Source: Meandrina meandrites (lineage: Eukaryota; Cnidaria; Anthozoa; Scleractinia; Meandrinidae). From it: a DNA stretch of 64,000 nt. This document shows, piece by piece, positions 1 through 10,799 of this stretch; position 1 is the first letter of the stretch; each line of letters opens with the position of its first letter. The translations under genes and the position numbers were made by a program. The notes under the pieces are model-generated. The model was not told the DNA's origin and ran no database searches. It saw only the letters and a list, made by a program, of their open reading frames with translations. Location: the NCBI GenBank assembly GCA_963693305.1, contig OY855904.1, positions 48,980,261-49,044,260 of the forward strand, read 5' to 3'.

Positions 1-894
1 TTACTTTACTACACAAGCAAACTAAACAAAACACTCAGCGCATCACCGGCAGGCATAGCTGAATTTTTTTCAGCTTTGAACATTTTTCTTTCCATCACCG
101 CTGCTGTGGGCAATGCTCTGATCCTCATAGCTCTAAAGAATGTCTCTTCTATTCATCCTCCGACAAAGCTTTTCTTTCGATGTTTGGCGGTCACTGATCT
201 TTGCGTTGGTCTTATTGTACAGCAGCTCTTTGCTACCTACATGATTTTTCTTACAATAAAGATGAACATGAATGTGCTGTACTACGCTTTCAAAATTTGG
301 GTAGCCCTGAGTGCAACTTTGTCAGGAGTATCTGTCGCGAGCTCGACCGCAATTAGTGTGGACAGACTTCTCGCCCTATTGCTGGGACTGAGATACAGAC
401 ATGTCGTAACATTAAGGCGAACTCGTTTAGTCATAACTTGCGTTTGGTTAAAAACTCCTTCATTTGGATGGCTCTGGTTGTGGAGAATTGATATCGCCTT
501 TAAGGCGGGCGCTGTTGGCTTAATACTTTGTCTGGTAACTTCGATTTTCTGTTACACGAGGATTCACCTCAAACTACGACATCAACAAGCCCAAGTACAA
601 AACAATGTCCCCCACGGACAACAGAACGCAGAAGGGATTCCACAAAACATAGCAAGATACAAAAAGACAGTTTCCAGCATTAAATGGGTGCAGCTGGCAT
701 TAGTTGCCTGCTATCTTCCGTGGATCATTGTGGCTTTGTTAGATGCGAATGGAATACAACACGGCGTGGCTTCGTTTGCTGTTATAACTCTAGTCGACTT
801 AAACTCATCACTAAACCCGATCCTGTACTGTTGGAAAATCAGAGAAGTGAAACAAGCAGTTAAAGACACAATCAGGCAGTTTTCCTGCTTTTAA
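1..894 (+). CDS. Rhodopsin-class (class A) G-protein-coupled receptor, 5'-partial
   Basis: Seven-transmembrane receptor at the plasma membrane; the ligand cannot be told. The frame is open from the left edge of the window and has no ATG before base 241, so the start lies upstream. An N-glycosylation sequon (NKT) precedes TM1. Counting from base 76: TM1 carries G-N (N13), TM2 LAVTDL (D41), TM3 ends D96-R97-L98 in place of DRY, TM6 has CYLP in place of CWxP, and TM7 has N247-P-I-L-Y251 followed by the short amphipathic WKIREVKQAVKD helix. The conserved TM3 cysteine and a second-loop cysteine are absent and loop 2 is very short, as in the melanocortin/adenosine/cannabinoid branch of class A receptors. 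TM4 (about residues 117-137) is unusually Trp-rich and may hide a pair of indels. The stop is TAA at 892-894. The class is secure; subfamily and integrity are less so. Confidence 0.85.
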   Translation, partial: LLYYTSKLNKTLSASPAGIAEFFSALNIFLSITAAVGNALILIALKNVSSIHPPTKLFFRCLAVTDLCVGLIVQQLFATYMIFLTIKMNMNVLYYAFKIWVALSATLSGVSVASSTAISVDRLLALLLGLRYRHVVTLRRTRLVITCVWLKTPSFGWLWLWRIDIAFKAGAVGLILCLVTSIFCYTRIHLKLRHQQAQVQNNVPHGQQNAEGIPQNIARYKKTVSSIKWVQLALVACYLPWIIVALLDANGIQHGVASFAVITLVDLNSSLNPILYCWKIREVKQAVKDTIRQFSCF

Positions 895-3800
895 AAGACT
901 AGCTATGTAAATCGGCATAAGTTTAAAAATTTTAAGTGACAGTTTTCAAACAGCGTGAAAACTTAATTACGGCATCTAAATTCATATAAATTTGCAATAA
1001 TCAAATTTGCCTTCAAATCAAACTGTCTAACATTGAGACAGCGCTACCGGAGGACTTCACGCGACGATAAATTGCAAAACCGTAGACAAACATGCACCTC
1101 GTATTGTGAAGCAACAACATCATTTTAACTTTGATTTAGTTTAGACATTAACAGTTTAATGCTGATTCCTCTTAGGATGAGTCCAAGCCTATAAATGACA
1201 GTTAGGTTTATAAATGAAGTAAGTCTGATAATTTGTTAGATACATTGAGTTTGTTGTTGGTTCTCGTCCTTGCTCCGAGAGTTTCTCTCCGGGTTCTCCG
1301 GTTTTTCTCACTCCTGAAAAACCAAGGTTCCAAATTCTAATTCGTTCTGGATAGAGGACCTGCATGAAAACCAGCTAGAGCTGATCTGTCTTCCTCTCTA
1401 AATAGAGTTATTTCAGGAAAAAGGTCTTAACATAACGTGACATACACAAAGTAGCCACTTTAATTAGAAACTGACCCACAAAAAAAACTCGGAAGTATAG
1501 AAATATCCTATGCATTAGACTTGCTACAAGTCGACCTCACGAGATAAATAAGCGAGCAAAGCGGCCTAGAAACTCTACCTATGCATGAGAGTATTTAACA
1601 AATGGATAAATTAATTAAGTGCTTGTGAATGAATATCAGTCACGTAACTGCAAACTTTCTCCGGCGAAAATCTTCGCCAATCGTGAGTTACGCTCTAAAA
1701 TTTAGACGGATTTCTCCAACAATTCGCTGATGCACTTTTATAAAGCTGGGCAGAGTTAAAGCAAGAGTCCATCTTGCCTATAACACAACGCAGCGCAACC
1801 CAGCAAAACACAAGGACATCTGCTGCACTCGAAAGAACTAAAAACTAGAGTTGACCAGCCCACTATCACAACATATGCAACCAGAGTGACTAAGGTTCTA
1901 TTCCGTAATGAGCAAAAAAAATGATGGTAGTCGAAAGAGAAGAAATAAAAAAATGCGTCTCGTAATCCAGTGGATGCACTGTTGTGAAATTAACTGACAA
2001 AATGACTTTTGCAAGGTTTTTATTGGCACTGCATATTTCTCCATCTGAAATGATGAATTCGGCTGGTATTTTGTAAATTTCAAAGCTCTTTTTTAAGGAC
2101 GCCATGTTTAAGAGAAACTCAAATTTCGATTTCAGATCACCTCCACTTGCAAGGGGAAGTGTTAAGATGTAACTAATTCTCGACTAGCCCACGTTACTAG
2201 ACTGCGCAACGACAAATGTTTATTTTGTCAAGAGCAAAACATTTTACCTTTTAAATTACTACAAGTCGAGTTCAGGCAGCGTGGAGCACGAGCAAGCGGA
2301 CCTTCTGAACTAGAAGCGAACGGCTTTGAGAGAGTCTTCGAGAAAGTCACGGCTTTTGGGGGGAATCAGTTTTTTTCAGTTTAAGAAAAACAAAAAAGCA
2401 GATTCATTTTTGTCACAATATTCTGGTAATAAACATCGATGACTATTTTGTCATTTGAAAACACTCCTATGCCAAATCTTCCACACTTCAATAATTAACA
2501 TGTTAATAGTTAATTGCTTCTCGCAGAATAAATATTTGGAATCACAGTCTGACAGCGTCGGCTAGTCGAAAATTTAGTTTCTCCAAAAAAAATCCGCTCA
2601 AAAACGCAGGTGATTTGAAATACCAGTTTATGTCTCAAAAGTACATTTAGAAAATGCTTTACCTAAAGGCGTTTTGACGTGTACAAGTTAAACGAACTTT
2701 TAACTTGCTGCAGAACATAATTTTATTCATCTCCAGTTCAGAGTGAATCGCAAAGGGGCAAGACATTGCTTATGTAAATCATATCCTTCGGGGACCCGTC
2801 AGCAGTCCCCTCCCCCATTTCCAAGCATCCAAGAAGAAAGGGGCATAAAAAATACAACAGAAAACTCTATACTCTTTAAGGAGTATAAATCGAAGGGTGC
2901 TTGCTATGCAGAGCTATTCAGATGGCCGTCAATTCTTTCGATAACCACTTGGTTGTTTTTACATGAAGTATTGTATGCTATGTCGGCTATTCGTTATTTA
3001 CTCTACATAAAACGTGGCAAATAAAAGTGTCCAATCGGTTACAGACAGGAGGCATTTAATTAATTTAAGTGTTTTTTTTGTTGTTTTTAATCTCACTTGT
3101 CTCACTGTAATATTTCAGCATATCCCAACATTTTTGATATCTCAAAACCTGTCTCTTGATTCCATCGTCAACCCGCCGAAAAGGTTCCAACAGTTCGAAT
3201 GTGCGTAAATCTAAGACTCGAGGCAAATAAAACAAAGAAATGCGTACACTCGTACGGCTGGTTTTACAAGCCTCTTTCGCATGCAGACGTCCATTGTCCA
3301 AGCCAAGATAACGTGTTGATAATTTTAAAAATTTTTAAAATTCGTGTTTTTCTCGCAACATTTCGAATACTCATTATTCAATGCACAAAAATCTTCCCGA
3401 AATATTCAGATTGAACAAAGCGCATTTATCGCAGCTGAAAATGAATTTTAATCACGTGCATAAAGAAGTCTCAAAGGACACGCTGATCATTTTGGTGTTG
3501 GTCACAGTTCAGTACCTTCGTCTTCATCGATGAGCTTCGTCTTCGGGCAAGTCAACGTTTTCTATCTATCTTGTCTTTGTTGTTTAGTCTATTTAACTAG
3601 TTGTTATAGCTTGCTTATTATAGTTTTTCGCTTCGTTTTGATTCTGTTTCAATTTTAACCGTTGAACAGTTAAATTAATCGAGCCACTGAGCCGACGTGA
3701 AAGTTCCGGCGTGTTATTGATGACGCCATGAATGAATCGTTGTTCAAGTCAAGAAGTACTGATTAACTAATTCAGCAAGTCTTCAAGTAGTTTTTCTTCG

Positions 3801-4446
3801 TTCGTACGTTTAATACAGCGTGATTATTTTTCGTAATTTGTAACTGTAGCGTTCGAAGTGCTGCCGTGTACATTTTCTCCCGCCCGTAAAAAATGTAGTT
3901 GTTTAGTCTATATAAAAAGTTTTAGCATAACCATGACCAGTAATCTTCAGAACTTTTACAAAGTTTATTTCACAGACTGAGAGGGACTTACCAACATCGT
4001 GCGAGGTGTTTCTGTTCGCTGATGTAGGCTTGGTTTCATGATAGAGATCTTTTTGTTGACGCTGGAGAGCAAGACAAATACAATAAACGACATCTCGTTT
4101 GGTTGAATAACAGGTAAAGTTTGTTTGATCTACTGAACTGAAATTCGAGCGAGAAAAGTTAGAAAATTTCCGTTATTTGTTGGTAACTGTTACTACAAAG
4201 TGCTTTGTGCTGTTCACTACATTCATTTGGTCATCGTCCCTTTGATATTGTTTCACTGTTACCGTTAAGTTAGAACCGTAATTATATCGCCCGTTATGAA
4301 TGAACTTTGAGATTTGGTCGTCAACAAAACTTGCTTGGACCTCACGTTCGCACATCGCTGTGGTTTATGTCTGATATGGCTTCAAAACTTGACAAGGCTA
4401 TTAAAATGCTTCTAGACTGTGAACGCTTTTCTTTATTTTCCACAAC
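895..4446. other. Intergenic, AT-rich, no recognisable gene
   Basis: I see no convincing coding frame here. The short open frames have no recognisable motif and mostly overlap each other on both strands. There is a small direct repeat of CTTCGTCTTC at about 3519-3550. No clear AATAAA signal was seen just after the receptor stop. Confidence 0.5.
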
Positions 4447-4580
4447 ACGAACAGATGTGTGTCTAAAGGAATTCAGGCAGCCATTTTGGAGTGGTCATGT
4501 TCAGCTTTGATGCCAATTATCACCAATTCAAAGCTGGTGCAACGCTCTTATTCTATCCTGGCCGGCTTCATCATGCTGAA
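4447..4580 (+). repeat. Degenerate copy of the exon-like cassette
   Basis: Weak match to the cassettes described at 5511 and onward. A pyrimidine-rich stretch (about 4425-4446) is followed by ACAGATGTGTGTCTAAAGGA and then GCAGCCATTTTGGA, in the same order and spacing as the better copies. The second half is not recognisable and no donor site is clear. Confidence 0.3.
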
Positions 4581-5510
4581 AACAACTCCAATTACAGATA
4601 AGTCAAACAAAGTTTTCCAGAATTGCTCACTTTTAAATTATTATCTTACACAAGAGTTTTCCATTATTGCTTATATAAGTTTGTTGCATGTTAGCATGAA
4701 TTTTCTTTCAGTTTTTGTCTTTCACTTTTGACTTTGACCAATATCAGACGCCACAAAACATTAGCAACGAATCTTTGATTTGAACAACCGGGCCCACATG
4801 TTCAGCATGCACGCCCTCAACTTATGCTTGGGAGTAGTCTTTATATCAGGTCTTTATTTTCCACTGTTTTTAGATATAGAAATGAGAACTTTAAATGTAT
4901 TATAGATTACTAAAAAAGAACGCTTATTTCGTAACTACTGAAAACGATCTTTATTTTCATTGTGTTGCCTGAAAAAGAAGTAGGCAAGATTTCCGCACAG
5001 CCCCATACATTTACTATCCGAAGAGTTCTCACTGGCGTATTTTTGTTCCAATATTCCAGGAATGTTTGTTGAGAAAACTTGATACCATACTTCCATTGTG
5101 GAACACGGCGACTGTTGAAGCAAACTAGTTACGGTCTGACTTGATACCAAGGCGCCTTATCTACAAAAGAAGTAAGACTTTTGGTTCTTGCACATTAGGC
5201 AAGGTTAAGACTTTCGTAGTTATTTCGTTTTTAATGCTAATATTGCTTAGCATAGAAACGTCAAGTTTAGTAAAATGCGTTATTTCATCAAGTTTATCAC
5301 CCCCTTCGACTTAGCTGTGATGGCGTAAGAACAGGAGTTCATATAATACGTTAACTTTTGATAGTCTCAGAGAGAAACAGACGAATTTAGCGAAACATAG
5401 GCACATTGGCTGGTGGAGCGTAGTTTCTGAATGTTCAGTGTTTCCAAAACCAAACCATGTTCCACAGCAAAAGTTCGAGTAAATCTAATTGATGTTCCTC
5501 TTTTCCTTAG

Positions 5511-5603
5511 GTTAAAAGCAAGCCAGCATGCAGCCATTTTGGATCACTGTGTGTAGCTCCTGGTTTCTGGTGCAATTTAACTACTGGGAACATCTTGTTT
5601 CAG
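5511..5603 (+). repeat. Exon-like cassette copy A; could encode a signal peptide
   Basis: A pyrimidine tract ending CTTAG (5509-5510) precedes, and CAG/GTAATT (donor at 5604) follows, so this reads as an internal or 5' exon of 93 nt. From ATG at 5528 the frame is open to the donor and reads MQPFWITVCSSWFLVQFN and on, a hydrophobic stretch like a secretory signal peptide. The same block, with its flanks, recurs at 7487, 15368, 15622 and 16555 (+) and at 25564 and 26045 (-). No downstream exon could be identified. It may be a true 5' exon of a secreted protein that was duplicated, or a repeat that mimics an exon. Confidence 0.5.
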
Positions 5604-5953
5604 GTAATTCAATGTAAATTTCTTTTTTTCATTCACTTTTCACCGAATCCTTTTCAAAAGTGATCAAAATCTTAAACATTGATTCGTTGTGAATTGTGTC
5701 ATAATTAAAATCGACGTCGATGAGGAAATGCCTTGATATAGTACCAATTTCTCACATTACTTATTTAAATTACGAAAACCTAAGGCAGTGGGTTAGGGGA
5801 ATTTATATTGCTAGTGTGAGACTGAAAGGATTGCATGCAGTTCATTTCCGATTCATTATTTTCTGTGATCACCATGTGACTGTCACATATCAAATTATTT
5901 CTATTTATTATATCTCTCAGACAGTACGCGCGCTGTGATTGGTCAATTTTGCG

Positions 5954-5975
5954 GGCCGTATTCTACAGTACGGCC
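5954..5975. repeat. Short perfect hairpin, GGCCGTA arms
   Basis: GGCCGTA at 5954-5960 pairs with TACGGCC at 5969-5975. A near copy with GGTCCGTA / TACGGACC arms lies at 7335-7358, and another GGTCCGTACC lies near 7280. The pairs bracket the 5.9-7.4 kb interval and may be the ends of an older mobile element into which the TTAA MITE inserted. Confidence 0.45.
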
Positions 5976-6519
5976 TGCGAAATTTGAGAGTTCTCCTGAT
6001 GTGATGGGTTTTTTGTTTATCAAAATCTCTTACGACGAAATTTTTGAAAGCTACTTTGAACACATCTGCACTCGAACAAAAATTCTTAGAAACAAAAGCG
6101 AAGAGAACAGGGACTTACAAACTTCAAACTAGATTTTTCAGAACTTTTAGAAACTGAAAGCGTCCCCGATGTAGCATATGTAGACCACCCCGAGCATCAC
6201 ACAAGTCTTAAATTTTCGAAAATTTAAGGTGGCTCTGAAACCGCCCCGGAGAAATTTTTTTAACTTTGCAAAGAGTTTCATCTTAACATGCCAATCATTA
6301 TTCAATAATAAAAAATGGGGGTCACCGGAGTCATTTTTGAGTTATAAGCACTTAAAGGGAAAATTAAGGGTGTTTTTAACAGGTAAAACTGTTGCTATAG
6401 TAACCAGTGACGTCATGAAAAGGACCACAACTTATTCAGCAATGATTGGACATTTGGTCGATATCATTATTGTAGCAGCAACTGAGAAAGATTTGTAGTA
6501 CTGGCCCATCAAAGTTTAA

Positions 6520-7224
6520 AGCCTGGTTTACACTAGCGACAGAAGCGACGGAAGCGGAGTCGTAAGCGGAGTCGGAATCGGAAGAAAGTTTTGATCAAGT
6601 GTGAATCAGCGCGACGGAAGCGGAATCGTAAGCCTCGCTTTCATTTGCAAACATTTAAAATGGCGGACCCGGGAGATGAAGAGAGACTGCTGTTTTTAAT
6701 TTGCTTTTACTTTTTCTTCTCATACGACGAAGAACACGTCTGCAACGGAACCAGAGAAGGAGGAGGTTGTGGGTACGTGGAGTATTTTTAAAAAGGAAAA
6801 GTCAAGGCGAATTTGGAAACCTTGTGAGAGAACTTCGTACGTCAGACAGAGAGCTCTACTTTCGATATGTTGTCAGTTTTGTATTTTGGTTTTCAAAGTG
6901 ATTGCAAGTGTTTTACAAACTTGTTCGACGTCCCAGATGCATGAAATAAAATATAACACACACCTCTACATAGTTGTTTGATTGGCTGATAATTCCGCTT
7001 CCGCTTCCGATTCCGTTCACCTTGTTTTCACTAGATCGGAAGCGACGGAAGCGGAAGTAAAAGAAACGGAAGCAGAATCGGAAGTAAAAGAAACTCTTCT
7101 GATCCTTCTGACTCCGATTCCGTCGAGCTTCCGACTCCGCTTCCGATTCCTGTTTTTGATTTACACTGGATCGTAACGCTCCTTGCGCTTCCGATTCCGA
7201 TTCCGTCGGTAGTGTGAACCAGCC
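6520..7224. mobile_element. TTAA-flanked non-autonomous DNA transposon (MITE) with GGAAGC-type hexamer arrays
   Basis: TTAA at 6516-6519 and 7225-7228 flank inverted ends: AGCCTGGTTTACACTAGCGA on the left, and on the right the complement of GGCTGGTTCACACTACCGAC. Both subterminal zones are filled with variants of GGAAGC, GGAATC and GGAGTC, inverted on the right, with a further inverted block at about 6995-7215. No transposase frame is present. A TTAA target and short inverted ends fit the piggyBac or Kolobok superfamilies; which one cannot be told. AAAATGGCGG (YY1-like) occurs at 6657-6666. Confidence 0.75.
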
Positions 7225-7334
7225 TTAAGAGCTTGAAATTGCTGGAAATCGTTGTGAGCCTCCTTAACCTCGTTTTCTCGGTCCGTACCGTAAATTACGA
7301 AGCGCGCGGGCCATAAATCGTCGGGAAAAAACTC

Positions 7335-7358
7335 GGTCCGTATTTTACAGTACGGACC
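7335..7358. repeat. Short hairpin, GGTCCGTA arms
   Basis: GGTCCGTA at 7335-7342 pairs with TACGGACC at 7351-7358. It is a near relative of the hairpin at 5954-5975 and lies on the other side of the TTAA MITE. Confidence 0.45.
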
Positions 7359-7486
7359 TCAAACTCGATTAATAAGAGGTATTAAATTGTTGTTTAGAAC
7401 ATCGGAACCAAACTCGTTCGCTGAAGTTTGACTTGACAAAGGAAAATATCTTATAATTTAGTAATGTCTATTCCCTTTTTCTCCAG

Positions 7487-7574
7487 GCTGAACACAGATG
7501 TGTTGAGAATAAGTGAAGCCATCTTGGATTGCAGCGCACAGCTCTTGGTTGACTATTAAAACATCTTTCTTCAG
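7487..7574 (+). repeat. Exon-like cassette copy B
   Basis: TTTTTCTCCAG (ending 7486) precedes GCTGAACACAGATGTG, then AAGCCATCTTGGATTGCAG, ending TCTTCAG at 7574. The donor position reads ATAAGT where other copies have GTAAGT. The flanks also match the other cassettes: the upstream CCAAACTCGTTCG block recurs near 17730, and the downstream AGTGTTCAAAATCTTC block recurs near 16200, 16710 and 17480. Confidence 0.5.
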
Positions 7575-8060
7575 ATAAGTTCACCATCAGCTTTTTTATC
7601 AACCTCATGTTGTTCATCACCGGTTTCAATCCAGGAGTGTTCAAAATCTTCTTTGTTGTCTACACGTTTCGCCAAGGTTACTCCATACCTTCTTATACGT
7701 AGGGATATATCTGCGAAAAGATATTTCAGTCAATTTAAACTTCAATATTTGATCCAACATATTCAAACCCGAATAAACTAAACGCACGTGAGCTATAAAA
7801 GCAATATATTTTGATAACTGAAGTTAATAATCCAAAAACCATAGGGTGCATGCTCCAGCGAACTGACATAACAACAAACTTAAGAGATCTTATTTCAGCC
7901 ACGCGAGCGCCACTGTAGGCGTTTGCTCTCTGATATCCAGTTTCTTTCCCAGCTTTTCTTGTTGGACATATTTCTATGGCTTTATCCTCAGTTTTAAAAA
8001 ACGCGCGCACAGTAACAAACAGAAGCGGGTTTCTACGAAGCTAAGATTTTCGTCGTTTCA

Positions 8061-8345
8061 GAACGCATCCACGACACCGGCCACTATCCTCTTTGGAACG
8101 AGGTCAAGTTTTTTGATCAAGACTCGCTTGGTGCACACGGAGGGACAAAGAAATCATACAGATAAGACTTCACCCTAACATCGGCAACAGGGAATAGCGT
8201 AACTGACATTCCAGAAGCAGGATGACCACAGGAAAAAAAGGCAACAACAGAAGACCGACACGGCAACGGACGTCAGAGGAAACAGCTGGCCGGGACAGCG
8301 AGGATCGAAAATCCACAGCCGATCATCGTGCTACATATGGTGACG
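8061..8345 (+). pseudogene. Relic of retroelement endonuclease tail (GIY-YIG type, Penelope-like)
   Basis: From 8061 one frame reads ERIHDTGHYPLWNEVKFFDQ before a stop near 8166. A second frame then continues with IRLHPN, and a third-frame remnant runs toward 8345. The spacing of H-x-TGH, W-x-x-VK-F-x-D and RLHPN resembles the C-terminal part of the GIY-YIG endonuclease of Penelope-like elements, as I recall it. At least two frame changes and several stops show it is dead. The upstream reverse transcriptase is not present. Family assignment is from memory of motifs and only moderately sure. Confidence 0.45.
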
Positions 8346-9569
8346 CATAACCCGTTGCGATTTACAACCCGAAAAAAAAATTATTGTACTTTACAACGAT
8401 GAACAACAATAAACTTTTTCAAGAAACTCCAAATGGTTTCTCGAACAAATGCCTTCTCTAAATTTCCTTGGTTTGCAATACTTAATACTTACTAAGAAGA
8501 CCATCTTGTCTTCTGTATTCTATGGCTAGCCTGATGATGCGGCTGAAAATCGTTTACTATAAACTATTTATTAGTAAACTATTTATCAGTAAACGCGGTC
8601 AAATCAAAATGACGTCAAACTATGTTGCCATGGCAACGTCAAAAGACCAAAGATACTCTCTTCTGGCTTTTTGACGTTAATAAGTTAAAAACTACTCTGT
8701 GAGAGGTTTTGTTTTTAATACCTTTCTTTACAATCGACAAAACAAACCTTTCTAAGATCTTTTCAAAAAGTTGTGTTGATGAAAAAGATCATAAAAAGTA
8801 ACGAAATTATTTGGAAGAAAATTTGAAAGAAGGACATAGCTCTGAATCCTACCTACAGATTTTTTTTAATTTTTAGAAATGTTGCTTTTGCCTGTAAGAG
8901 AAAAGGATGGAAACAAAAGCTTCGAACGAGTAGTTTTGAAGTTTCTTATTGGACACATAAACTCCTGGTTATAAACATTGGCCTGGGCTTACACAACTTC
9001 TAAAGAGGTTTTGGCTGGACACGGAGGTAGGCTTAGCGGGGCTTATAAACGGTTTAAAACGCGTCATGAAATGAGCTGAAAGTAAAATAAACTATTTGAA
9101 AATATTCTGATATGCAGAATTATCAAGATATATTTTTCATTTAGTGCTCTAGCAAAAAATAAAATCGATAACTTAGGTAAAAACTGTTGGGAAATGAAAT
9201 GAATTTGAACTGGCAATATATATACCATGCTGTGCATGGAAATTCCAGACACTGCACATGTGTTGCAATTTGTTTTAACGATGTCAATTTGGAGGCCAAA
9301 CAAGGCGAACGTGGGGTTGGGGAGGATGTTGAAGTAAATTATTATCGCGATTTTGTTTTGTAAAATTTAGTCAAAACAACAATTTGGTAATTGTGTCGGT
9401 ATTCTATTTCATTGAAATTATTTTCTTCATTAATTGGCAAGTTCAACTTGGAGAGTTTATAAAATCCGAACCAATAGGAATAAAGAAAAATCAGTATTCT
9501 GGTACGCTTCTGAGATTGTACGCGATTATTTTGCAAGGACGATCGCGTTCCATGACCGATTTATAATTC
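8346..9569. other. Non-coding, contains an RFX X-box-like palindrome at 8624-8637
   Basis: No gene is seen. GACGTCA (8611) and the perfect X-box-like palindrome GTTGCCATGGCAAC (8624-8637) lie close together, a pairing that recurs in repeats at 48.4-49.0 kb and 58.7-60.5 kb, so this is probably part of that repeat family. Around 9020 there is a GGCTTATAAACGG motif shared with about 47,600. Confidence 0.4.
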
Positions 9570-10799
9570 CAGGGCCGTAGGAGTAGGGGGGGCCGGGGGG
9601 GCCCGTGCCCCCCCCCCCCCCCCCCCACTTTTTTGGGAAAAGTTTAAGTAGAATAGGGCTAATCAGCTCGTAACCGTCGGGAACAGTAGATTTAATTTAG
9701 AGTTAATAAGCATCCGAGGCGAAAATGTGTGTTGTAAAGGCATTTTAAGTTCAAATGTCTGTTAAATTTCCTTGTGGGAGCCAGAGATGTCAGTCGAGTC
9801 CACACTTCTTGCTAATTTTTTATTTACTGCAAATTTTTGGGCTTGCGTTACGTTTTCCGCTGAGTTCGTCTCAGTAACATATCCGATTTCTCTCTGCCAC
9901 GTGCATGGTCGGCTTACAACTGTTTCAGTTGCTATACCTTCTATCTGGCTGCTTTTTCGACGATATTGACATCTGTTTTTTCCTCCTGCTGTGTATTATT
10001 TTGGATTGAGGTAGGCAATCGTCACGAAAAAATTTTATTTTAAATGTTTTTTTTTTTTTAATGATATAACCAAGGAAAATATTTTTAGTTAACAGTACAG
10101 ACACTTCTGTCTCGTACGTGGCCATGCATGTTTGAAACTTTCAAAGATTATTTACCGTATTTAAGTAAACCTGAAACTTAGCTGGTGGAAAGCGGCAATT
10201 TGTTGTCGTGATTGAGACTCTTAAAAGATTGTCACAGTATTTTTTCTGGCTTTAAAACTTAGTTGTAATAACTATTTTTAGAATACGGGTTCTGTTGTGT
10301 CTGCATATTCAGTCGGTAGTGTGAGTTAAGGTATTCTCCAAAGAGAAAAAGAGATCTACAGTATCTGTTTATAAATGTCTCGAGAACCTCACGTCGTGAA
10401 GTAGGGTACGGAGAGCATTTTTTGGGGAAAAAAGTACATTTTTTCACCTCTGCTAACAGTCCGCATAGCTGCATAATTTCCCTGGCTACTAAATATGTTT
10501 TCAGTTGAAGTACAGTGAAACAGCGCGATGCAAAGCAATGAAGAAACACGTTCATTTAATTAATTCGGAATTTAAAAAGGAAGAGAAACTTGTTTATTGG
10601 TAATTTTTAAATGGAAATTAACTTGAAAAGTTTTTAAATCAATTAAATCAAGATTTTCAAAAAAGGTAGAAAAAACGGATTCTCCGAGGTTAAAATCAAT
10701 TTCATAATAAGTTTTAGTTTAAACAACACAGCAATCCCGGTGTTATTTTTTTCATACACGTGAATGTGTCTCTCTTAGACTTGATACCAACATTATAAT

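Noticed and set aside
1890..2105. Overlapping minus-strand frames of 71 and 61 codons
   Set aside because: Two overlapping frames with no motif; expected by chance in AT-rich DNA.
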